Source of the DNA: Calditrichota bacterium
GTDB lineage: Bacteria; Zhuqueibacterota; Zhuqueibacteria; Oleimicrobiales; Geothermoviventaceae
Direction of reading: 5' to 3'
Assembly: GCA_013152765.1 (NCBI GenBank)
Contig: JAADFT010000541.1
Span: 1-13,853 of the forward strand
DNA length: 13,853 bases
A model generated the notes under the pieces. The model saw only the letters and a program-made list of their open reading frames with translations, ran no database searches and was not told the origin of the DNA. Positions 1 to 7,139 of the stretch are shown in pieces. The position numbers were made by a program, and so were the translations under genes. How positions within the stretch are numbered: the first letter of the stretch is position 1; each line of letters starts with the position of its first letter.

Positions 1-126
1 CGTCTTTTCAGTTCCGGAAAGGGCTCAGCTCAGGAAAAGCACACTTCTACAGCCCGTCTGCGACGTTGAGACTGTCCAGGTTCCCGGTCCGCTCGAATTG
101 CGGCGACGCTGGACTGAATCGCTTGT

Positions 127-164
127 ACTACGTCGAAATTCCGTTGGCAATTCGTAGACGTAGT
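127..164. repeat. 8-bp perfect inverted repeat, 22-nt spacer
   Basis: ACTACGTC at 127-134 is matched by its exact reverse complement GACGTAGT at 157-164. On the plus strand the right arm runs into TTTT followed by CTC, so it could act as a weak plus-strand terminator for a gene ending to the left. It could equally be an operator. No flanking gene decides between these. Confidence 0.4.
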
Positions 165-184
165 TTTCTCTGCACCAAAATGCC

Positions 185-272
185 CCGAGCTTTGCCTGCG
201 ACAAGCCTGCTTTAGCAGGCGGATCTTCTTGCTAACCCGGGATCAAATCCCCGGGTGAAGAGGCTCGGCCTC
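185..272. repeat. nested hairpin cluster, possible structured RNA or dispersed palindromic repeat
   Basis: Four pairings are visible. GCCTGC (205-210) pairs with GCAGGC (215-220) over a 4-nt loop. ACCCGGGAT (235-243) pairs with ATCCCCGGGT (247-256) with one bulged base. GAGGC (260-264) pairs with GCCTC (268-272). An outer pairing CCGAGC (185-190) with GCTCGG (263-268) could close the first two hairpins, but it competes with the 260-272 hairpin. A second GCCTGC at 194-199 gives an alternative partner for 215-220. The arrangement resembles a multibranched RNA or an intergenic palindromic repeat. It does not fold as a tRNA. Confidence 0.35.
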
Positions 273-297
273 GTTTCCCGAATCTGGCACGGTAGAC

Positions 298-1476
298 CTA
301 CACCACGCGCAACCAAAAACATTTGAGGTACTGACTTTCAGGCATGCCAAGCACGACGGGATGGTCTGCGGCCTGGGTTGTCCGCCGCAGAATCCTCGCC
401 TCCACACGCGCGTCCCGTGCAGCCTCCAGCAGCATGCGTTCAAACAGTGTTTCCGTCATGTGCTGCGAGCACGAACAGGTGAGCAGCAGCCCGCCGCGGT
501 CCAGCAGCTTGAGTGCGCGCAGGTTGATCTCCTTGTACCCGCGAAAAGCCCCGGCCACCGAGGCTTTGTTTTTGGCAAAGGCAGGCGGATCCAGTACCAC
601 GAGGTCGAATCTTTTGCCCTCCCTGCCGAGGCTGCGAAGCCGGTCGAAAACGTTCACCTGCTCGAACTCGCACCTCTCGGCCACACCGTTCAGCGCGGCG
701 TTTTCCTTGGCCGCCGCCAATGCCTCCTCTGAGCTGTCGAGCCCCAGCACTTCCTGCGCCCCAGCCTTCGCTGCGGCCACCGCAAATCCTCCGGTGTAGC
801 AAAATGCATCCAGCACGCGTCTGCCCCCGGCGTGGTGGCGAACGAGATTCCGGTTGTCCCGCTGGTCGAGGAAAAAGCCGGTCTTCTGCCCGGCAAGCAC
901 GTCCACCAGGTAACGCGTTCCGCTTTCCTCGATCGTCACCGGCCCTGACACCTCTCCGGACAGCACCTGCTTTACGGGCTCCAGCCCTTCGTGCGTGCGG
1001 CTGCCAACGTCGCTGCGCTCTACAATTGCGCGGGGGCTGAACAGCTCACTCAGGAGCTCGACCACCAGGTCGCGGCGCAGATCCATCGGCAGGGTGAGGA
1101 GTTGAACAACAACCACATCCGCGTACTGGTCCACGATCAGACCGGGCAAACGGTCGCCCTCGGAGAAAACCCAGCGGACCCCGCTCGTCGGGTCAAGCCC
1201 CAGGAACTCGCGCCGGAATCGACTCGCTTCTTCGAGACGCTGCGCCAGAAGTCCGCGGTCGAACGCCTCGCGACCTCGCGTGTAGAGGCGGGCGAGAATC
1301 TTGGACCGGGTGTTGACTAAGGCCATCCCGAGGTGGCGGCCGGCGTGGTCCTGAACGCGGGCCACACCCCCGTCCGTAAGTTCGCCGCGTGTCTTTTTCA
1401 CTTCACCCGCGTAAATCCACGGGTGTCCGGACAGAATTCGCTGCTCTTTGCCGCGTTGGAGAATCAGTGTGGGCAT
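298..1476 (-). CDS. rlmI: RlmI-type class I SAM-dependent 23S rRNA (cytosine-C5) methyltransferase
   Basis: The 392-residue product matches the RlmI/YccW family in length (about 396 in E. coli), a family that methylates a cytosine of 23S rRNA using S-adenosylmethionine. The N-terminal PUA-like part (about 1-75) begins with a basic RGKEQRILSGHPW segment. The family motif KTGFFLDQR is at 198-206. SAM-binding motif I (VLDAFCYTGG) is at 221-230, the DPPAF motif at 296-300, and a CSCS cysteine pair at 334 and 336. The start is ATG. The upstream Shine-Dalgarno is weak (GAGAG). It is the last gene of a minus-strand run of RNA-modification genes, 246 bp after the RluA-family gene, so it may have its own promoter. 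The family is clear; the exact target base is inferred from the family. Confidence 0.88.
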   Translation of the reverse strand: MPTLILQRGKEQRILSGHPWIYAGEVKKTRGELTDGGVARVQDHAGRHLGMALVNTRSKILARLYTRGREAFDRGLLAQRLEEASRFRREFLGLDPTSGVRWVFSEGDRLPGLIVDQYADVVVVQLLTLPMDLRRDLVVELLSELFSPRAIVERSDVGSRTHEGLEPVKQVLSGEVSGPVTIEESGTRYLVDVLAGQKTGFFLDQRDNRNLVRHHAGGRRVLDAFCYTGGFAVAAAKAGAQEVLGLDSSEEALAAAKENAALNGVAERCEFEQVNVFDRLRSLGREGKRFDLVVLDPPAFAKNKASVAGAFRGYKEINLRALKLLDRGGLLLTCSCSQHMTETLFERMLLEAARDARVEARILRRTTQAADHPVVLGMPESQYLKCFWLRVV

Positions 1477-1637
1477 GCAAGTTTTCTCTCAAGGGTAGTC
1501 GGTTGGTTCAAAACAAGACTTTTGACGGAATCCCCGGTGGAGGTGTTCACCATTCGACAGACACCGCGTTTCGGATTTCACCCCCGGCACGGCCTTCAAA
1601 AAATCGGAGTCGAGGATTAGATCTTACGTCCGAGCTC

Positions 1638-1675
1638 GCACTAGCCCGCACTGGCGTCTTCGTTGGAGCACTGGC
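1638..1675. repeat. three helically phased GCACT(A/G)GC 8-mers
   Basis: GCACTAGC at 1638-1645 and GCACTGGC at 1648-1655 and 1668-1675 start 10 and 20 bp apart, so all three sit on the same face of the helix. They lie in the 246-bp gap between the RluA-family gene and the rlmI-like gene, about 160 bp upstream of the latter's start. Such phasing suits cooperative protein binding. The last copy overlaps a 6-bp hairpin (TGGAGC 1664-1669 with GCTCCA 1674-1679). No regulator is known from this window. Confidence 0.35.
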
Positions 1676-1722
1676 TCCAGGCTGCACACAGGTCTCCAGA
1701 ATCGCTGAACGCCCTGGCGGCC

Positions 1723-2520
1723 TCAGTCCGCGTCTGCGTCGACCTCGATCACCTCGCCAAAAGGCCGGTAGGTCCGCAAGATTCGGAGAAAAGTCCGGAA
1801 GTCCTTGGGAACCTCTGCTTCCAGACGCAAGGGCTCGCCGGTGATCGGGTGAGCGACCTCCAGCACGTGCGCGTGCAAACTGGGCCGACTGATGAAGGGG
1901 TACTCTTTTTCGTCTTCGTCCAGGCGGAAACCCGGTTTGAACTCAGAGAGGTAGAGCGCGCGTCGCCCGCCGTAGTCCGGGTCCGTGGCGATGGGGTAGC
2001 CAAGCCACTGCATGTGCACGCGAAGCTGGTGCGAGCGCCCCGTCACGGGCTGGAGCTCAACGAGCGTGTAATCCACGAACTTCTCCAGAACGCGGTAAAA
2101 GGTGAGAGCGGGCTTGCCCCGTTTCGAAATCACAGCGTGACCGGGACGTCTGGGGTCTTCTGCGACGGGCTTGTCGATCTTGCCGCTCTCCTTGGCTGGC
2201 GTACCGGAAACAATCGCCCAGTACACCTTCCTGGCCTTTCGCTGGTCAAACTGGCGCGTGAGCCCTTTGTGGGCCTCAGGGGTCTTGGCAAAAATGACCA
2301 CGCCGCTCGTCCCGGCGTCCAGTCGGTGCACAACGTACGGCTTCACGTCACCGAGCTTCTTCCGGAGCAACGCAACCAGATTCGGTCGCTTGGGGTCCCA
2401 GCGGTCGGGTAACGTGAGAACCGGCGCGGGTTTGTTCAACGCCAGGATGTGCTCGTCTTCGTAAAGGACTTCGATTCGACGTTTTTTGCCGCTCAGATCC
2501 CGGATTTCCAGCTTGGCCAT
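1723..2520 (-). CDS. RluA-family pseudouridine synthase
   Basis: The 265-residue product is a pseudouridine synthase of the RluA/RluC/RluD/TruC superfamily, which isomerises uridine in 23S rRNA or tRNA. The signature HRLDAGTSGVVIFAKT starts at residue 65, placing the catalytic aspartate at 68. The family's GRSHQLRVHM motif and a later LHAHVLEVAHPITGE block are present. There is no N-terminal S4 domain, so it is the short form, closer in architecture to RluA or TruC than to RluC or RluD. The C-terminus is acidic (EVDADAD). The start is ATG with a weak GGGG-type ribosome site. It begins 51 bp after the stop of the RsuA/RluB-type gene, so co-transcription is likely. Substrate position cannot be assigned. 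Confidence 0.9.
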   Translation of the reverse strand: MAKLEIRDLSGKKRRIEVLYEDEHILALNKPAPVLTLPDRWDPKRPNLVALLRKKLGDVKPYVVHRLDAGTSGVVIFAKTPEAHKGLTRQFDQRKARKVYWAIVSGTPAKESGKIDKPVAEDPRRPGHAVISKRGKPALTFYRVLEKFVDYTLVELQPVTGRSHQLRVHMQWLGYPIATDPDYGGRRALYLSEFKPGFRLDEDEKEYPFISRPSLHAHVLEVAHPITGEPLRLEAEVPKDFRTFLRILRTYRPFGEVIEVDADAD

Positions 2521-2571
2521 TTCTGCCCCTGTCGTTCTAACGCTGCCAAGGGTGAACCGCGCTGTCTGTGC

Positions 2572-3387
2572 TCAGGCCAATCCCGCCGCTTTCTTCAGGT
2601 CGGCCACCTCCTCGCGGGTCAGGTAACGCCACTGGCCCGGCTTCAAACCCGTCACCTTCACGGGGCCCACCCTGACCCGCACGAGACGCAACACCCGGTA
2701 CCCGACACGGCCCAGCATGCGCCGCACTTGCCGGTTTTTGCCCTCGACAATCGTGATTTCAACCCAGGTCGAGCTTTTGTTGCGCCTGAAAATCCGCGCC
2801 TTCGCAGGCAGGGTGCGGTAGCCTTTCAAGTCCATTCCCTCGCGCAGGGGCTGCAGGTCCTCGTCGCGCACCTGCCCGGCCACCTTCACGCGGTAAGTCT
2901 TGGGGACGTGGTGTTCGGGTGAAGCAATTCGCTGACTCAGCGGGCCGTTGTCGGTAAGAATGAGCAGCCCCTCGCTGTCGTAGTCCAGCCTGCCCACCGG
3001 AAAGACCCAGCGGCCCACGTCTGGCAGAAAGTCGTAGATCGTTTTGCGCCCCATTCGGTCAAAGCGCGCCGTCATCACGTTGACCGGCTTGTACAGAGCC
3101 AGGTACACGTACTCGCGCTGGCGCTCCAGCACCTTTCCGTCGAGGGCGATTTCGTCGTTGGCCAGGTCCACCCACACGTTGTGCTTCTTCACCACAACGC
3201 CGTTCACTTTGACCCGGCCCGACCAGATGGTGCCCATGGCCTGCCGGCGCGACATGATGCCGAGCTTCGACAACGCCCGCGAAAGCGTCACCCACTCGTG
3301 CTCGCGGCCGTCGTCATCTCCAGGCTTCCGCTCCAGCAGCTCCTGTCGTGTGAAACGCTTTTGTACCGTGGCTTTTTCTTCCGGCAC
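2572..3387 (-). CDS. rluB: RsuA/RluB-family pseudouridine synthase with S4 domain
   Basis: An N-terminal S4 RNA-binding domain (about residues 33-78, with LSRALSKLGIMSRRQA) is followed by the catalytic domain. The hallmark GRLDYDSEGLLILT places the catalytic aspartate near residue 135, and ENGKNRQVRRM-like residues (EGKNRQVRRMLGRVGY) complete the family signature. Members convert uridine to pseudouridine in rRNA; RluB acts on 23S rRNA. I place the start at the GTG at 3387, giving 271 residues, close to the family's usual 240-290. The frame stays open to an ATG at 3693, but that 102-residue extension is Arg/Gly/Cys-rich, unlike a conserved domain. The upstream ribosome site is poor, so the start is uncertain. 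It heads the run rluB - RluA-family - rlmI. RsuA, RluE or RluF specificity cannot be excluded. Confidence 0.85.
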   Translation of the reverse strand: MPEEKATVQKRFTRQELLERKPGDDDGREHEWVTLSRALSKLGIMSRRQAMGTIWSGRVKVNGVVVKKHNVWVDLANDEIALDGKVLERQREYVYLALYKPVNVMTARFDRMGRKTIYDFLPDVGRWVFPVGRLDYDSEGLLILTDNGPLSQRIASPEHHVPKTYRVKVAGQVRDEDLQPLREGMDLKGYRTLPAKARIFRRNKSSTWVEITIVEGKNRQVRRMLGRVGYRVLRLVRVRVGPVKVTGLKPGQWRYLTREEVADLKKAAGLA

Positions 3388-3647
3388 GTTCTTTTCCGTC
3401 TTGGACTTGTTTCTGGTGTCGCGCGCGCCAGCCCGCACCGCAGCGAAGTGCAAAGACGCAACGCCCGGCCTCGCACCGCAGTTCCCGCCGAGTGGAGAAT
3501 TTCCCTTCGCAAAACGACCACGCGGATCGAGTCCCGTTGAGGGCCAACCTTTCGGCATTCTGCAGGCTGCTCGCATCCAGAACAACTGCTTTGCCAGGGA
3601 AGTGGTTAAGCCAACGGTACCGGGCCGGGCCCGCAGGCCGGAAATGC

Positions 3648-3679
3648 GTGTGCCCGGCGCGTTTCGGCGTCGGGCACAC
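3648..3679. repeat. strong 13-bp hairpin between groEL and rluB
   Basis: GTGTGCCCG (3648-3656) pairs perfectly with CGGGCACAC (3671-3679). Inner bases 3657-3660 and 3667-3670 add four more pairs, one of them G-U, leaving a 6-nt loop. Neither side is followed by a T-run, so it is not a complete intrinsic terminator. It begins 14 nt beyond the A/T tract of the groEL terminator and may protect the 3' end of readthrough RNA or be a palindromic repeat unit. Confidence 0.5.
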
Positions 3680-3693
3680 AGGAATGTCACCAC

Positions 3694-3731
3694 AAAACAC
3701 GGGCAGGCTGCAACTCACGCCGCCCGCCCGT
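3694..3731 (-). terminator. rho-independent terminator of groEL
   Basis: On the minus strand, ten bases immediately downstream of the groEL stop (ACGGGCGGGC, 3731-3722) pair with GCCTGCCCGT (3708-3699), with one G-U pair and a 13-nt loop. The stem is followed by GTTTTG. Position, orientation and T-tract fit an intrinsic terminator. Confidence 0.65.
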
Positions 3732-3740
3732 CACATTCGA

Positions 3741-5360
<1,620 letters not shown>

Positions 5361-5438
5361 TTTCTCACCTCCTCAACTGCCTCAGAACACCAACTCGATC
5401 ACCACGAACAAGCCAGTGAACACACCGTGCAGTCGAAC

Positions 5439-6746
5439 TCAGCGAGAAGTCTTTGCGCGATTTTCAACCTGGAAAACGGATTCGAACTGGCGCACAGGAC
5501 AAGGTTCGCCCCCCACCTGAAACTCGCAGTCCCCCCAGTACGGACAACGAATCGAACAGATGATCTCGGACTTTGCTTCTGTCACCGGTCTCTCTTCGGT
5601 CAGGCCCTTCGCGTCGCTCCGCAAACGCCTGGCAGCGAAGAAACCCGAAACGAAATCCTTTCCAAGCAACTTGACGGCGATGAGCTTCGCAAGGTTCCGC
5701 GACGACGGAGCAGAAGGATCGGCCACGATGAACGGTCGGTAACTCTTCACCGCCTTCAAAACCCGTTCGTCCCACGGGATGTAGCCCAGGTAGCCGAGAT
5801 CCAGCCCCAACAGTTCCCGGGCTGCCACCTGCAATGCCGCGCCTTCCTTCGTGTCCTTCTGGCTGTGCACCTGGTTCAGGATCATTTGCGGCCGCAAACG
5901 CTTGACGGCGTTTTCCACCACCTGAGCTGTTTCGGGATCCTCGCTGCGCAGCTCTTCGATCACGTTCGGCACCGACTGGTACAAAAGCAGGTGATCCGGA
6001 CGGCCATTCCCGCCCAGTACCTGGTGTTCCCGAAGACCAGCTGCGTTCAGCTGGCGCAGGTAGTGCACGAGCGCCACCTTCAGCAAATTAAACGCGTTCT
6101 GGAGGGCCAGAGGATCCGGCGTTGTGACCAGAACAGGGGTGTCGGCAGCGAGGAAAACGTCCAGCACCAAGTAGTCTGTACCTGCACCCAGATCCACCAC
6201 CACAAAATCGGCCGCGCACGCCCCGAGGAGACGGACGAACCGCAACCGCTCGGCCAGACTGGAACGCGTGGCGCCGAGGATGCCCTCGTCCGCTGACACA
6301 AGGCGAAGGTTGGGCACGGGCGTCTCCACGGCCACGTCGTCGAGACGAAAGTTCGGGTTGTTGTGCAGCTGGGTCAGCGTTTTTTCGGGGCGAAAAACGC
6401 CCAGGTGAGCGTGAAGATTTGGATTCCCCCAGTCGGCTTCCACAAGAACGACCTTGTAGCCCAGTACGGCCAGGCCTGACGCCAGCGAAGCAGAAACTAC
6501 TGTTTTCCCGACGCCTCCCTTGCCACTCGCCACAGCCACGACTCGGCGCTTCAGCGTTGGTTTGGAATCCACGCTGAACAAGCGGCGGACGGCGTCGACG
6601 TCGACAGCCTGAACCCACTGCTCGTCTTCGTCGGACCAGACCTGGTCGTCCGGTCCGAGCTGTCCCCGCCTGGCCATTTCCCGGAGCACGTCCAGCGGAA
6701 TTGGCCCCCGCGTCCCGCGTTCGGACCTCACAAAGAAAGACGTCAC
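5439..6746 (-). CDS. GYF_2 - ParA/MinD-type P-loop ATPase - four-cysteine fusion protein
   Basis: The protein has 435 residues if started at the GTG at 6746. Residues about 3-56 resemble a GYF_2 domain (FFVRSERGTRGPIPLD, then DDQVWSDEDEQWVQA), a small fold thought to bind peptides. Residues about 67-350 form a ParA/MinD/FlhG-type ATPase: deviant Walker A SGKGGVGKT at 74-82 with signature lysine K76 and K81, an EADWGNPNLHAHLG switch region near 103-116, and a Walker B-like VVVDLGAGTDYLVLD. The C-terminus carries C397-x3-C401-x5-C407-x8-C416, a likely zinc or iron-sulfur site. Relatives position cell-division, flagellar or chromosomal machinery at the membrane or nucleoid. No flagellar, Min or parB gene is nearby, and groEL follows 78 bp downstream. 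The frame stays open upstream to an ATG at 6878, but those 44 residues are low-complexity Gly/Arg. Cellular role unknown. Confidence 0.88.
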   Translation of the reverse strand: MTSFFVRSERGTRGPIPLDVLREMARRGQLGPDDQVWSDEDEQWVQAVDVDAVRRLFSVDSKPTLKRRVVAVASGKGGVGKTVVSASLASGLAVLGYKVVLVEADWGNPNLHAHLGVFRPEKTLTQLHNNPNFRLDDVAVETPVPNLRLVSADEGILGATRSSLAERLRFVRLLGACAADFVVVDLGAGTDYLVLDVFLAADTPVLVTTPDPLALQNAFNLLKVALVHYLRQLNAAGLREHQVLGGNGRPDHLLLYQSVPNVIEELRSEDPETAQVVENAVKRLRPQMILNQVHSQKDTKEGAALQVAARELLGLDLGYLGYIPWDERVLKAVKSYRPFIVADPSAPSSRNLAKLIAVKLLGKDFVSGFFAARRLRSDAKGLTEERPVTEAKSEIICSIRCPYWGDCEFQVGGEPCPVRQFESVFQVENRAKTSR

Positions 6747-6752
6747 CCTCAC

Positions 6753-6757
6753 CCTCC
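6753..6757 (-). promoter_or_regulatory. ribosome binding site deciding the GTG start of the GYF_2-ParA gene
   Basis: GGAGG on the minus strand lies 6 nt before the GTG at 6746, which directly precedes the GYF_2 domain. The ATG 44 codons upstream would leave this strong site inside the coding region, so the GTG start is preferred. Confidence 0.7.
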
Positions 6758-6928
6758 GTCCTGGTTTCCCACGCCGGCCATGCGAACCCGACCGCTGGCC
6801 ACAACCGAGGCCAACCGAGAAACCGGCTTCACCGCGGCCGCTTTCACCCACACGCCCCCGCTGCGTTGCTCCGTTCAAAGAACCTGTCGCGCTCAGGTTG
6901 CAAAGACCGCTTCCGGCGCCACCTCAGC

Positions 6929-7059
6929 ACACGAACTGTGTAGCGGCAGAACCAGCTTCTGCGGAGTGATTCAGGTCAAGAATTTTACATTCGACATCCT
7001 TGTCGTTAGAAGAACAGCGCAGTTCGTGTCCTTGTTCCAGTTTCACCCGCTGCGCTGTT
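6929..7059 (-). promoter_or_regulatory. candidate leader with two mutually exclusive stems
   Basis: Two perfect 10-bp inverted repeats share one strand. AACAGCGCAG (7013-7022) pairs with CTGCGCTGTT (7050-7059). CAGTTCGTGT (7020-7029) pairs with ACACGAACTG (6929-6938). The two pairings overlap at 7020-7022, so both cannot be fully formed together. A small hairpin, GCAGAA (6946-6951) with TTCTGC (6957-6962), lies between. The segment is upstream of the GYF_2-ParA/groEL pair and beyond the aconitase terminator. This layout resembles an attenuator or riboswitch-like switch, but no matching known class is recognised and no T-run terminator is visible. A TAAAAT at 6987-6982 could be a -10 box inside the segment, without a clear -35, in which case the full leader would not be transcribed. 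Confidence 0.4.
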
Positions 7060-7091
7060 TGTTGGCGTCCCGACGCGGGAACCAAACGCTC

Positions 7092-7128
7092 AAAATCCGG
7101 ACGGGGCGCCCCGCAGAACGCCCCGTCC
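7092..7128 (-). terminator. rho-independent terminator of acnA
   Basis: On the minus strand, 11 nt after the aconitase stop, GGACGGGGCG (7128-7119) pairs perfectly with CGCCCCGTCC (7108-7099) over a 10-nt loop. It is followed by GGATTTTG. Stem strength and position make termination likely although the T-tract is only four bases. Confidence 0.7.
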
Positions 7129-7139
7129 AGTTGCAGATC

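Larger units (their letters stand above)
1..297. other. gene-poor left edge with inverted repeats
   Basis: No convincing gene is visible here. All three minus-strand frames hit a stop within the first 50 bases, so no minus gene runs off the left edge. Two plus frames are open from the edge, to about 157 and about 215, but their translations are not recognisable. The stretch is dominated by inverted repeats, listed separately. It lies downstream of the rlmI-like gene, yet none of the hairpins is followed on the minus strand by a good T-run, so a classical terminator for that gene is not evident. Confidence 0.5.
3388..3740. other. 353-bp intergenic region between groEL and the RNA-modification genes
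   Basis: It contains the groEL terminator (3694-3731), a 13-bp hairpin (3648-3679), and a GC-rich palindromic patch around 3615-3641 with the perfect palindrome CGGTACCG at 3615-3622. A promoter for the downstream minus-strand genes should lie here, but I see no convincing -35/-10 pair. Confidence 0.5.

Noticed and set aside
185..268. possible tRNA
   Set aside because: An acceptor-like outer stem and a T-arm-like hairpin (GGGATCAAATCCC) are present, but the hairpin is not adjacent to the outer stem. The T-loop lacks the TTC start, and no D-arm or anticodon arm fits.
1664..1679. hairpin TGGAGC/GCTCCA as a terminator of the RluA-family gene
   Set aside because: A 6-bp stem with a 4-nt loop but no T-run on the minus strand. 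It is only a weak structure.
3388..3693. N-terminal extension of the rluB gene to the ATG at 3693
   Set aside because: The added 102 residues are low-complexity Arg/Gly/Ala/Cys and have no counterpart in the family. The GTG at 3387 gives the usual length, though its ribosome site is poor.
5361..5438. CIRCE (HrcA) operator before groEL
   Set aside because: The 78-bp gap contains no TTAGCACTC - 9 nt - GAGTGCTAA repeat or near match.
6747..6878. N-terminal extension of the ParA-like gene to the ATG at 6878
   Set aside because: The extra 44 residues are Gly/Arg-rich. A strong GGAGG lies 6 nt before the GTG that directly precedes the GYF_2 domain.
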